DNA of 64,000 nt from Caenorhabditis elegans. Lineage: Eukaryota; Nematoda; Chromadorea; Rhabditida; Rhabditidae. Each line of letters begins with the position of its first letter. Positions within the stretch are counted from its first letter, which is position 1. The stretch covers positions 2,046,001-2,110,000 of the forward strand of contig NC_003280.10 in the NCBI RefSeq assembly GCF_000002985.6, written 5' to 3'. Of the stretch, positions 1 through 11,000 are shown in pieces. Below the pieces are notes generated by a model. That model made no database searches, was not told the DNA's origin, and worked only from the letters and a program-made list of their open reading frames with translations. A program made the position numbers and the translations under genes.

Positions 1-82
1 AACAAAAAAAAACAACGAAAATAACAGAACATCAGGAAAAAGAAGTAATTCATTAGGTTTTAAAATTAAAAAAAAAACTCAC

Positions 83-1132
83 TTTTCTCAAAACGAAAAA
101 TTTTTTATCTTCAACGGAAAGAACCACATCGGAGAACTTTTCATTCGATTTGTCGAAGCTTTTCAGTGCTTTTTTAGAGATTCCGTGCATTTTAGTGATC
201 TTGACAGTGACTTCAATGGTAATACTGTCATCGATCAGGTAATCCTTTATCAGAGTGTCCCAATTCATAAGTTTGGGAAATCCATATCCTTCATTTTTCG
301 TGAATTGGTGATCAGTTTTTTTCGTGATTCGTTTGCCATCGGAAGATTTGAGTGTAATCTCGTATTCGACGTCAATAGACCAGTCGATTTCGTCTTCTTT
401 CAATTTGTCGCAGTGAAAGTAGACTGCCAAACGATTAGTTTTGCGAAGAATTTCAATAAACCTGAAACATATTTTATAGCAGGTTTAAATCTAATAAATC
501 TTACCAAGGAATATTGAAATTTTCTGTTGACCGCCCAGTGTAAGCGGGTTGAGGAGCCGCAACTGGGGTCAAGCCGGAAGAAGAGTCTAAGAGAGAACTG
601 GCGTTTGCAGAGTGCCGAGCGAAGAGGAGGATAAGCGGTGTGAACGAGTAACGCATGTTTTACCATGAAACCCCATTTATTAGCTAAAGAATGATAGAAA
701 GGGAAGTGTTTAAATAGAAAGGGATTAAAAGAAGGAACGTGCCGCTGGTGCGGTGACGAGACGAGTGAAGGGAGTTGAGTTGAAACTAGTTTAGGCCAGC
801 GAAATAGGACGAGCAAGGAGGGCGCGCGCGGTGAGACCCGCGGCGCACACTCGCTGCGAGACCATTGAGCTTGGCGGGAGATTCAAATGAGGGCGCGCAT
901 TAGATTAGAGAAAGGGGGAGATAGAGCGACTGGAAGGAGCGGTTTATAGGTTTTCTGGTACGGCGAACACGATGGGAGTATTCGCGAGTGTCTCAGAGTA
1001 CCAAATAATTGGGAGATGGGACCATCTCACAACATGTTCTTCATTTGGACTGTATAATTCTTTGTCTTCTTTCAACTTTGATACATTCTTGAAAATGTGC
1101 GAAAGCTTGAATTGCTTATAAGCAGCAGACAT
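83..1132 (-). pseudogene. BATH (MATH-BTB) gene copy A, disrupted and running off the left edge
   Basis: BATH proteins are predicted substrate adaptors for CUL-3 ubiquitin ligases: MATH binds substrate and BTB binds cullin. Visible exons on the minus strand are 83-461 (MATH core plus the start of BTB, with SDVVLSVEDKKFFVLRK before a GT donor) and a first exon starting at ATG 1132 (MSAAYKQFKLSHIF...). Comparison with copy B at 2061-3179 shows that the first exon, which should read ...SPNEEH-FNIPW, is split by about 513 bp of foreign DNA (521-1033). The pieces FNIPW (505-520) and SPNEEH (from 1034) are no longer joined, and I found no in-phase intron that would remove the insert. The remaining BTB/BACK exons would lie left of position 1. 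A transcript starting downstream of the insert at the internal ATG at 430 cannot be excluded. Confidence 0.75.
521..1033. mobile_element. Insertion in first exon of BATH copy A
   Basis: The segment is defined only by alignment of the two BATH paralogues: copy B lacks it, and flanking exon sequence resumes cleanly on each side. The dinucleotide AT occurs at both junctions. The insert is GC-rich for the region, with stretches such as GGGCGCGCGCGGTGAG. I see no terminal inverted repeats and no Helitron-like ends, so the class is open. It could be a non-autonomous DNA element or filler from a double-strand break repair event. Confidence 0.5.
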
Positions 1133-2060
1133 CTTGGTTAGTTTTTCTGAAATTTGTAGTATTTAAAGCTGGAAAAAGCTGAAAAGTCAAAGTTTCAAAG
1201 GATTCAGGCTGAAAATGAGAAAAATCACTACAATTGCATCATCCCGAAAACCACCGAAAATATCTTTGAAAAAAGATCGAATTGAAAGAAAATGTGGTTT
1301 AAAAAATATTTTTCAAACATTTTCTCAATTTTAATCACTATTTTAACATGGAAAAATCCGAAACTATGATCGAAAAACACGAAAAAGCCGCAGGAATATT
1401 CAAAAACTGAATGCACGTCAATTATGATGTGTTGTGTGCAATTGCGTACTTCCACTGCTTACCGTAGTTTGTAAATTTTCTTTGGAATTAAAATTTTTTT
1501 CGTGATTTTCACGGAATTCTGGCTTTCCTCATAAATCGAAATGGCAGAGTTTGCCGAACTAGGCCATTCTGGGTCGGAGAGATTTTGTGTAGATTTACGG
1601 CGCGTTGCGTGTCGCGTCGCGGCTCGTTTTTAGTTGTAAAATTGACGTATTTGCCTGTGTGGAGTGCACGGCACTTTTCCACGCGTTGTCCGGCAGGCGA
1701 TTGTCAATGGAGCGCGAAAATTCAATGAGAAAGGCCAGAACCCCGTTATTTTTCCGTCGAAATTACGCCGGAACACTGATATTTTATTCGAAATTAACCA
1801 CAAAAAATTTATCTCTAGTTTCGGCTAAAACAAATCCGAATTTTGATGAAAATCACTCATAAATAGCCTAAAAGCTTAGAAAGCGAGATTTTGAGCCTGA
1901 ATTCGTCGGAAAACCCTCCAAATGAACCAAATTCCCTAATTTTACCTACTTTTCTGCAAGTAAAAACAAAAAGAACGCATAATTTATTCGGTAATTCAAC
2001 AACAAGGACAAAAACAACAGGAGAAAACAAAAAAATTGAGAAAAAACAATTTTTCAAAGA
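1133..2060. other. Intergenic DNA between BATH copies, with dispersed repeats
   Basis: No convincing coding exon is present. The stretch holds a repeat containing ATTATGATGTGTTGTG (near 1420-1455), seen again near 3480-3530, 3850-3880 and, inverted and diverged, 13540-13620. It also holds a GC-rich repeat at 1590-1745 described separately. The region immediately 5' of copy A (1135-1250) is clearly similar to the 5' flank of copy B (3180-3290), so the promoter was duplicated with the gene. Confidence 0.6.
1590..1745 (+). repeat. GC-rich dispersed repeat, copy 1 (inverted copy at 6940-7105)
   Basis: It contains CGCGTTGCGTGTCGCGTCGC followed by a segment around GTCCGGCAGGCGATTGTCAA. The same blocks occur in reverse orientation at about 6940-7105. 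This is the sort of high-copy interspersed repeat common in C. elegans introns and intergenic regions, and it supports the species assignment. No coding potential was recognised. Confidence 0.75.
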
Positions 2061-3179
2061 TTAATGAAAATCGATAGCTTTTCTGAGAAGCGCCGCCACC
2101 ACTTTTGGATCCATTTCTTCTAAATCGCCGGCCACTGCTGATTTGATATCGTCAAATGAATTGATTTTCGCAAGGGATTCCTTCTGAAAAGAAAAATGTT
2201 TTTAAAAATTCCCGAAAAAAGTGGAGATTTCTACCGTCAAATTCTCCAGCTGGTATTGATTGGCAATTTTAAGCAGATCCTTAATCGATTTTCCAGATTT
2301 TTCGAGAAGAAATTCTTCGCATTTTCGATTTGCAACTGGCACGTCGTAGATGTGAGCCAGGTGGAGAATTCCGTCGACTGAATCGTCTGAAAATTGATTT
2401 TTTTTTAAAATTTCACATGAAAATCCATGTTTTCCGTACTATCAATAGCAGTTTCACCATAAAGAAGCTCTAGAAGATTCTGAAAATCGGTCGAATTGAT
2501 GTCGTTGAGGGTGACTTCTGAATTGTCAGCTTCTTTGAATTTTCCGAGAAGAAGAGCTTCGAAGTAGGTGGAGTGAAATGCCAGGAACTGAAAAATGAAG
2601 TAATTTCGGTTTTAAAATTGAAAAAAAAACTCACTTTTCTCAAAACGAAGAATTTTTTATCTTCAACGGAAAGAACCACATCGGAGAACTTTTCATTGGT
2701 TTTTTCGAAGCTTTTCAGTGCTTTTTTAGAGATTCCGTGCATTTTAGTGATCTTGACAGCTGCCTCGATAATAACACTGTCATCGATCAGGTAATCTTTA
2801 ATCAGTGTGTCCCAACTCATGAACTTATCCCAGCCACATCCATTATTTGTCGTGTTCGCAAATTGACAATTTGTAATTTTCGTAGTTCTTTTGCCACTCG
2901 AACTCTTGACTGTCAGTTCGAATTCTGCATCAATGGACCAGGCGACTTCGTTTACCTACAGTTTGGAGCAGTAAAAGTAGACATCTAAATGATTAGCAGT
3001 GCGTGCAATGCTTATCTTCCTGAATGAATAAAATTTCATAGCAGCAATAATAACAAAAAATCGTACCATGGAACATTGAAATGTTCTTCATTGGGACTGT
3101 ATGATTCTTTGTCTTCTTCCAACTTTGATACATTCTTGAAAATGTGCGAAATCTTGAATTCCTTGTTAGCGGCAGCCAT
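2061..3179 (-). pseudogene. BATH (MATH-BTB) gene copy B with an in-frame stop in the MATH domain
   Basis: Five exons on the minus strand have matching phases: 3067-3179, 2635-3019, 2440-2587, 2235-2386 and 2061-2183. They encode a complete MATH-BTB-BACK layout. MATH ends near KITKMHGISK, BTB runs through FSDVVLSVEDKKFFVLRK and FLAFHSTYFEALLLGKFKEA, and a helical tail ends ...VVAALLRKAIDFH. The tryptophan codon split between exons 1 and 2 (TG|G) is the usual MATH layout. In exon 2 the codon at 2956-2958 is TAG where copy A has AAA (lysine), inside the first MATH strand region, so the product would stop after about 59 residues. Everything downstream stays open, so the lesion looks recent, or a rare downstream start is used. 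Alternatives are readthrough or an unusual splice around the TAG, which would lack a normal polypyrimidine acceptor. Confidence 0.8.
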
Positions 3180-4022
3180 CGTGGTTAGTTTTTCTGAAAT
3201 TTGTAGTATTTAAAGCTGGAAAAGGCAGAAATTTGAGAGTTTTAAAGGATTCAAGCTAAAAAATGAGAAAAATCATTGAATGCGCATCAAAAATTGAGAA
3301 AACGAAGTAAAAATTGCATCATCTCAAAATCTTCAAAATTATCCTTGAAAAACGATGAAAAAGTGACTTCAAAACTATTTTTTCTAACATTTTCTCAATT
3401 TTAATCACATTTTCCCCATGAAAACCTTTAATTTTCGTCGAAAAACACAAAATACAAGACAAATCGCGAAAAAACTGATTGCGCGTCAATTATGATGTGT
3501 TGTGTGCAATTGCGTAATTTTTTCGCTTACCGTAGTTTGATAATTTTCTGTTCAAATTTCAAACATTTTCCATCGAAACTCGATTTATTAATTCCAAAAA
3601 TACTTTGGAAAACTCAAAGATGTAAATTAAAATAACATATCGATGGAATAAAAATGTAATAAAATAACATCAGAAAGGCAATCAAGTAAAGTGAAAGTTG
3701 TGAAATTAAAGGATTCGATTTCTGAAAAGGAATATACATAATTATATATATCATTTTTATATCATTTCCTCATTTTAAGTGATAATTTTCACATGAAAGT
3801 TCAGAAATTATAGTCGAAAAACACGAAAAACCCGAACAAATTGATTGTGCGTCAAATTATGTGTTTTGTGTGTAACTGCGACCTTCCTCGCCTACCGTAC
3901 TCGTTGCCAATTTTTGGAATTTGATAAATACATTTTACGAGTTCAAAGCCCTTTTTGAAACCTTAGAAGTACTGCAAAGACCAACAAAGAACCAAAATAA
4001 ATCGAATTTATTTCACTACAAA
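3180..4022. other. Intergenic DNA without a recognised gene
   Basis: The sequence is AT-rich, with short dispersed repeats containing GCGTCAATTATGATGTG (about 3480-3530) and a related copy near 3845-3885. A short open frame at 3921-4208 on the plus strand is antisense to the gene remnant at 4023-4341 and is not supported. Confidence 0.5.
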
Positions 4023-4341
4023 CTACAAAGTGCTCTTTTCATGCTCCTTCTTCTTGAAAACCAACGTTGCACGACGAGTACGGTCCGAAGAGCCAAACAG
4101 CGAACGCTTCTTCTTCAAATGATTCGGAATCTTCTTGCCCATCAGCTCAATCGTGTACTTTCCACTTGGCGGCTTCTTTCCTCCAAACTCTTGAACCTGA
4201 AATCATAGTAAATGTGGTCGGTAGGTCTAGGTAGCATCTAGGTAGGAACTTGCCTCAAAAAGGTACCCAAGAACTTGTCCAATAGTGTACGGATCGAAAA
4301 CGTCCTCCTCGTCCTTTGTCTGCACCGGATCAAGCACGTAG
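4023..4341 (-). pseudogene. Truncated two-exon gene remnant (3' end only)
   Basis: Two minus-strand exons join in phase: 4251-4341 (YVLDPVQTKDEEDVFDPYTI...) and 4023-4196 (VQEFGGKKPPSGKYTIELMG..., ending at a TAG). The last exon is rich in lysine and arginine (HLKKKRSLFG, RTRRATLVFKKK), suggesting a nuclear or RNA-associated tail. The first visible exon opens with an acceptor and needs an upstream exon, but the DNA upstream is a 162-bp satellite, so the 5' part appears lost. A second copy of exactly this last exon (174 nt) lies at 22922-23095. I do not recognise the family. It could be a live gene with a distant 5' exon beyond the satellite. Confidence 0.5.
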
Positions 4342-5300
4342 CTGAAAAGTTTTATGAAATAAAAAAGAATGACTCCATATGATTTTCCAGGACTTTTGCA
4401 TTTTTGAAAAAATCAGCTTTTATATATTTTTATCATTAAAAAAAAAAAATACTTCCGTACAAGCTATTATAATTTGATTAGCATATTCTGGTATTTTTGA
4501 CTATGCTGAAGAGTTTTATGAAATAAAAAAGAATGACTCTATATGATTTTCCCATACTTTTGAATTTTTGAAAAAATCAGCTTTTATATATTTTTATCCA
4601 TTTTTAAAAAATACTTCCGTACAAACTATTATACTTTGTTTAGCATTTTCTGGTATTTTTGACTATGCTGAAGAGTTTTATGAAATAAAAAAGAATGACT
4701 CTATATGATTTTCCCATACTTTTGAATTTTTGAAAAAATCAGCTTTTATATATTTTTATCCATTTTTAAAAAATACTTCCGTACAAACTATTATACTTTG
4801 TTTAGCATTTTCTGGTATTTTTGACTATGCTGAAGAGTTTTATGAAATAAAAAAGAATGACTCTATATGATTTTCCCATACTTTTGAATTTTTGAAAAAA
4901 TCAGCTTTTATATATTTTTATCATTAAAAAAAAAAAATACTTCCGTACAAGCTATTATAATTTGATTAGCATATTCTGGTATTTTTGACTATGCTGAAGA
5001 GTTTTATGAAACAAAAAAGAATGACTCCATATGATTTTCCCATACTTTTGAATTTTTGAAAAAATCAGCTTTTATATATTTTTATCCATTTTTAAAAAAT
5101 ACTTCCGTACAAACTATTATACTTTGTTTAGCATTTTCTGGTATTTTTGACTATGCTAAAGAGTTTTATGAAACAAAAAAGAATGACTCCATATGATTTT
5201 CCCATACTTTTGAATTTTTGAAAAAATCAGCTTTTATATATTTTTATCAATTTTTAAAAAATACTTCCGTACAAGCTATTATACTTTGATTGGCATAATT
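4342..5300. repeat. Satellite of about six 162-bp units
   Basis: The marker CTATGCTGAAGAGTTTTATG begins at 4501, 4663, 4825 and 4989, with a variant (CTATGCTAAAG) at 5151 and a degenerate first unit at about 4342. Spacing is 162 nt, with one 164-nt unit caused by a longer A-run. Units are nearly identical, so the array expanded recently by unequal exchange. It lies directly against the broken exon at 4341, suggesting that it grew from a former intron. Confidence 0.9.
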
Positions 5301-5539
5301 ATAAATAATTCACGTAATTTATTTCGAGAAGAAAATTGATTTTTCACCGAGATATAAGTATCCAAAGTTGTGTCACGATGCACTATGTTTGGCAGGTCAA
5401 TTTTTACTGTTCAATTCTCGGTTTATTATGGAGATATCTAAAAATGCTTATCTACAAAAATGTAGACAAAAAGATTTCAAATCTTCTGGCAATTTTTTTG
5501 ATTGAGAAGGCCGATGCACCATGATCCAAATTTTCTTCC

Positions 5540-5688
5540 ACCTGGTCTTTTCCAGCCATAACAATCTTTTGAAGTGGTCTCACCATCTGCTCAATGACCT
5601 CTTCCAATCCTACCCCTCTTGTCTGAAACTCTTCTCTCTCATCTCCCATCTCTCCCTCCTGCTCACTTGACAGAGCCATTTATTCAAA
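5540..5688 (+). promoter_or_regulatory. Conserved 5' block of the fbxb-type genes
   Basis: This block lies directly before ATG 5689 and contains TGACCTCTTCCAATCCTACC, then TCTGAAACTCTTCTCTCTCA, then CTGCTCACTTGACAG. Nearly the same block precedes the sister gene (inverted, about 18090-18230). A shorter version precedes the gene at 47849 (47850-47935). An orphan copy lies at 23730-23785. Conservation outside the coding exon suggests promoter or 5' leader function, or simply recent duplication. Confidence 0.55.
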
Positions 5689-6702
5689 ATGCCTACCGTC
5701 CCATTTCCCATCCTCCGTCTCCCAAACGCTATTCTCCAAAGGTCTCTGCAACAAATGAGCCCTATTGGATTGTAAGTTTTTCAGTTTTTTATTTGAATTT
5801 AAAGATTTTACAAATAAAATTATTTCAAAATATTCAGAATTTCACTATCAGTGCTCTCAAACAACATGAAGCAAATCGTTACAATGCCGAACAACAAAAG
5901 CCGGTTTGACGGTAGAATAAGTACCACACTACCAATTACTCTGCATTTAAATGTAGACAGAAATTCTCGTCATCATTATGTGGAATATGCATTCCAGTTC
6001 AATCAGTCGGTATTAAGAATACAAGACATTCGCGGGCAAGAACCTGCAACTCTAACAAAGCCAGGCTTCACTGACAAACTTTGGATTGAGCACGTTGCTG
6101 AGGTACTCTTTCAGAACAAGGGTGTAATATTGAGTTGTGATGCACCATTCAGAACATATATTAAAGAACTTCTGAAAAACATCAATGTCACGTTGATTGC
6201 AATCAGGTCTTCTGGATTTGAAGTTTGGAAGTTTTTTGAATTATTCCCTTCATTGGAAAAAGTGACATTTACCGAAGGCCCAATTCCCTTATCTGTCCTC
6301 TCCAGGAACTTGGACGGGCTTAAAGTCAATACAAAAGACGTGCCACTAGACGATGCATTAACTTCGAACTCGTTGTCTTTTGCAATGCACCGCAACAGTT
6401 TTACCATGAAAGAAATCAATTTGTTTATAAAACAATGGATCAGAGGATGCAACCCACGCCTCGAGATGTTCCAAATACTTTTTAATGATATCGAACGCCA
6501 TTTAGTCTTGGAGAATGTCATTTTCAAAGGAATCAACTACATCGAAAAACGGAATAGGATTGTACAATGTCAGGAGAGAGAAGAGTATCGAATTGAGAGA
6601 TTTGATGGAACAGAAGCTCTTGTATGGTTTAATCCAAATAGATTTCCATTTCTAGAGATGACTGTGATGATGAATGATGATGATGATAAATTATTAGTCT
6701 GA
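5689..6702 (+). CDS. F-box / FBA_2 protein (fbxb type), copy 1
   Basis: This is a predicted SCF ubiquitin-ligase substrate adaptor of the nematode-expanded F-box plus FBA_2 family. Exons are 5689-5771 and 5838-6702, giving 315 residues. The first exon carries the F-box (FPILRLPNAILQRSLQQM, then PIGL split by the intron); the second carries the FBA_2 region with the family hallmark INLFIKQWIRGCNPRLEMF near residues 220-240 and a C-terminal FDGTEALVWF motif. The start is the first ATG after the conserved 5' block, and the splice site sits at the same codon as in the copies at 17119-18089 and 46851-47849. An AATAAA lies 27 nt after the stop. No lesion is visible. The acidic run DDDD near the end is not in the sister copy. 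Confidence 0.85.
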
Positions 6703-7183
6703 AAAGTTTTTTTGTTGCTTTTTTATGCAATAAAGATTCAAAACGTTTGCACTGTTATCTTTTCAACACAGACAATTCACATGGTGATATAGTGTCCCAT
6801 TTCGGTTTGATCTACGGACAATGGCGGGAATTTAGGGCAAAAATATTAACGCATTAGCAGATGGTGTCAAACTGTCCCATTTCAATTTTATCTGCAAGAA
6901 AGGCGATGCGTCTAAAAACTGATTTTGCGTAGTTAAAGCAGCACGGGGTTCTCGCCTTCCTCATTGAATCTTTTGCGCTCCATTGACAATCGCCTGCCGG
7001 ACTACGCGTGGGAAAGTATTGTACTACACACGGACAAACACATTTAGTTTCTCAATCAAAACCGAGCCGTGACGCGACACGCAACGCACCGCGTGACGCA
7101 GCTGACGTGGCACCGGGAGGCTCTCAACGGTAAGCTTCGATCTCCTGAATTTCCAGGAACTTCCAAAACCAATGATTTTTCAG
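6703..7183. other. 3' flank and dispersed repeats
   Basis: A poly(A) signal is at 6729. The segment 6745-6790 matches, inverted, the 3' flank of the sister fbxb gene (about 17050-17118), so the duplicated unit extends past the stop codon. It is followed by the inverted copy of the GC-rich repeat (6940-7105). No gene was recognised. Confidence 0.55.
6940..7105 (-). repeat. GC-rich dispersed repeat, copy 2
   Basis: This is an inverted match to 1590-1745. Shared blocks are the segment around TTGACAATCGCCTGCCGGAC and the GCCGTGACGCGACACGCAAC block. Confidence 0.75.
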
Positions 7184-7302
7184 ACCACAATATCGAAGGT
7201 GTCGTTCTGGTTGCGGATCGGTTGCTGTGGCCGACAGTGTTGAGGGAGTGCGAGAACTTCCTTATCACCACATCGACCAAGACGTTTCTCAATTTTTTTT
7301 GA
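7184..7302 (+). pseudogene. Orphan BTB/BACK exon of a BATH-type gene
   Basis: After a good acceptor (ATTTTTCAG) the frame reads HNIEGVVLVADRL...TVLRECENFLITTS and stops at 7302. This matches exon 4 of the BATH gene at 2235-2386 in position and pattern (SVDGILHLAHIYDVP...NRKCEEFLLEKS). No upstream MATH or BTB exons and no last exon are nearby on this strand, so it is a stray fragment left by duplication or rearrangement. Confidence 0.6.
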
Positions 7303-8009
7303 TGCTTTATTGATTTTTTAATAAATTCTCGTTGTCACATTCGAAATTCTCGGTATTTGTTTAGTCTAACCATGAATTTTCAGCTCAAAATTCAAAAATC
7401 GCGTGAAATTCGGTGTTACTGTAGTCGGTGTTTGCGTACTCGTGGGGCTACCGTAACCCTCAAAATTTCAAAATTGTGCTAGAGAGCTCTAGTTTTTGAG
7501 TTTCAGACTGAAATGTTGCTAGGAATTCGATTTTGCTGCTTTAAAAGTGTAGAAAACACACTTTTCAAATGAATTTTTACCAAAAAATATTTTTGCAACA
7601 CAAAAAATTCAAATTTCCCACGAAACCCCAAAATTCTAACCGCGAAATTCGAATTCTACACGAAATTCCCAAAATTTTGACCCCCATATCGACTATAATC
7701 GGTTGAAAACTGAAAATTCAGCTATTTTTCGGCTGCGTCGCGGTCGAAATTCGATTTTTTGCGAATTTCTCGTTTTTTAATCGAATTCCTTGTCATTTAT
7801 GCAGCTATCAGCTATTTTTCCAGACAAAATCCCGCAATTTGATGGAAATTCCGTGTTTGCGTACTTCCGAGGCTACAGTAATCCTGGAAATGTGTAAATT
7901 TTCGATTTTCGACCTAAAAACTGCAGAATTTTTTATTTTTTCTGGGGAACAAACAACAAAACAAGAGAAAATCAACAAATAACTCAAAAATTGCAAAAAA
8001 ATCGGGGGC
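7303..8009. other. Repeat-rich intergenic DNA 3' of the zinc-knuckle gene
   Basis: Two copies of the GTTTGCGTACT...GCTAC dispersed repeat occur near 7425-7460 and 7845-7875, with low-complexity AT-rich DNA between them. No exon was supported. Confidence 0.55.
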
Positions 8010-11000
8010 TCAAAATTTAATGTGTTTCGCCGTTGCTTTTTTGGCAGCGGCAGCGGCCGGCTTCTTCTCCTGCGTCGAATTTTCAGTCGGATCGTAGTCT
8101 GCGTCGGCGGATTGAGTATTCCAGTTGGAGGCTGCACGGGCGGTGAAATCTGGAAAAAAAAAATTTTTTCGATTTTTTTGGCTCAAAATTTAAAAAATTT
8201 CAGATTTTTTGGCCTAAAATTCAAAAATCCGATTTTTTTGGCCTAAAATTTAAAATTTTCCGAATTTTTTCCCCTAAAAACCCTACGTTTCTTCTCGAAA
8301 TGTGCTCCGCCGGCCTTCTGAGCTGCCAGCTCCGGACAATCCCGTCTCAAGTGGGTATTTGCACCGCATACGTTACAGCAACCGCCTGAAAATTGCTGAA
8401 ATTAGGGGGGAAAAGCCTGGGGCTGAGCCAGTTACAGTACCATCCGGGTAGACTCCATTCACATTTTGATGGCAATCACGGGAAATGTGTCCGACTTGTT
8501 TGCACACGAAGCACGTGGCATATGGAAAACCTGAAAATCAAAAAAAAAATTTTTTTTGGTATGCGTTGCGGTCGCGTCGCGGCTCGGCTCGAAAACTCGA
8601 ATTTTTTGAAATTTTATTGAGAAATTCGAATTCCCCACTATTTTATTAGTCTACCCCATAAATTTCAGCTCAAAATTCGAAAATCGCGTGAAATCGGGTG
8701 TTTCGGGGTACTGTAGTCGGTGTTTGCGTATTTTTGACGCTACCGTAACCCGGGAAATTTCAAAATTGAGCTAGAGAGCTGTAGTTTTCGATTTTCCCAC
8801 TGAAATTTTGCAAGGAACTCGAATTTGATATTGAAAAGTTGCAAAATTTCGGGTCTTCATCAAATTTCAGGTTTTTTGTGATTTTTTGAGTTTTAATGAT
8901 TTTCTTCTGCATTTTTAGTGTCGAATTCGAATTCCCCGCCATTTTCTTAGTCTATTCCTAAAATTTCAGCTCAAAATTCGAAAATCGCGTGAAATTCGGG
9001 TGTTTTGGGGTACTGTAGTCGGTGTTTGCGTACTTTTGGCGCTACCGTAACCCTCGAAAACTGAAAATTGAGCTAGAGAGCTCTAGTTTTCGATTTTCCG
9101 GGCCAAATTTTACGGGAAATTCGAATTTGAAATAGAACTTCCACCATTTTGTTTTTTTTTGTTTTTCATTTTGTTGGATTTTCGGAAAATATTGCCAATT
9201 TTTGATATTCCAAAATAATTTTCGCTAATTTTTAATCTAAAATTCGAATTCCTCGCTATTTTATTAGTCTATCTGTGAATTTTCAGATCAAAATTCGAAA
9301 ATCGCGTCAAATCTGGTGTTTTGGGGGTACTGTAGTCGGTTTGCGTACTTTTGGCGCTACAGTAACCCAGGAAATTTCAAAATTGAGCTAGAAAGCTCTA
9401 GCTTTCGGTTTTCCAACTAAAATTTGACAGGGAATTCGAATTTTATCAAAAAATCTGAAATTTTGACATTTTTGCTGGATTTTAGAAATTTTTGCCAATT
9501 TTTGATATTTCAAAATAATTTTCGCTAATTTTTAATATCAAATTCGAATTCCCCGCTATTATATTAGTCTATTCCCAAAATTTCAGCTCAAAATTCAAAA
9601 ATCCCGTAAAATCGGGTGTTTTGGGGGTACTGTAGTCGGTGTTTGCGTACTTTTGGCGCTACCGTAACCCTCGAAAACTTAAAATTGAGCTAGAAACATC
9701 TAGTTTTCGATTTTCAGGCTGAAATTTCACGGGGAATTCGAATTTGATATGGAAATTTCAAAAAGTCGAGCATTTTGTTGGCTTCCTCGATTTTTTGCCA
9801 ATTTTTGATACTTCAAAACAATTTTCGCTGATTTTTATTATGAAATTCGAATTCCCCGCTATTATATTAGTCTATTCCCAAAATTTCAGCTCAAAATTCG
9901 AAAATTGCGTCAAATTCGGTGTTTTGGGGGTACTGTAGTCGGTGTTTGCGTACTTTTGGCGCTACCGTAACCCGGGAAATTTCAAAATTGAGCTAGAAAC
10001 CTCTAGTTTTCGATTTTCCGACTGAAATTTTGCAGGGAATTCGAATTTCGAGCTGAAAATCTCAAAAACGCGGACCTTTGACTCCTTTCTTCTTGCATTC
10101 GTGAATCGAGTGTTCCATGGATCCACACTTGAAGCATACACCATCCGATGATGAACTATTCCTTTTGGGGCAATCAGCCAGGCGATGGCCTGGCTCACGG
10201 CAGTGGAAGCATGCGGAGCCGCTGAAAATTGGGATTTTTTGTGATTTTTTCGATGAAAATGGTGAATTTTTGAATTTTTATCCGATTTTCTACAGAAATT
10301 TTGCATTTTTTTTGGACTTTTTACGTTAAATTGCCAGAAAATCCGATTTTTCTCAAGTTTTGGCTAATTTTTCTGTGATAATTCTTAAAAATCAGAAATT
10401 CCGGTGATTTCCAACAATTTTTATCCGAAAATCTTCGAAAAAGTGATTTTTTCGAAATTTTTCACGAAAAATGGCTGAAAACTCGAATTTTTCAGCGTTT
10501 TTACTGGATTTTAAGAGAATTTTCGGCAATTTTCAGCATTTTTTCCCGAAAAAGCTGAAACTTTCGTTCAAAAAGTGAGGTTTTGAGAATTTTTTCCAGT
10601 AAACACCAATTACACCAAAAAAAAATGGATTTTTTCGCTGTTTTTGACGAAAAAGTACTGAAAAAACGAATTTTTCCCACTTCTGTGCAATTTTTATGCA
10701 GAAAACAGTGAAAAAATTGATTTTTCGCCAATTTCCTTGGATTTTCCCATTTTTTTAAAGTGAATTTTGGCCATTTTCCCGTTTTTCCCAATTTTCTACA
10801 CGAATTTTTCAATTTTTCGGATTTTCCACAGAAAAATGCAAGAAAATCAAATTTTTTAGGGGAAAACACCAAAATTGTGATGTTTTTAGTGCTTTTAAGG
10901 CCTCTTTTCAGCATTGTTCAATGGAAAATTATCAAAAATCAGAAATTCCGGTGATTTCCAACACTTTTTATCCGAAAATCTTCGAAAAACTCGAATTTTT

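Noticed and set aside
400-816. 138-codon minus-strand frame
   Set aside because: It lies mostly within the 521-1033 insertion and crosses the BATH exon in the wrong frame.
521-1033. Helitron
   Set aside because: Ends are not TC...CTRR and no 3' hairpin was seen; class left open.
6111-6536. 141-codon frame antisense to fbxb copy 1
   Set aside because: Shadow of the real gene; no domain and no splice signals.
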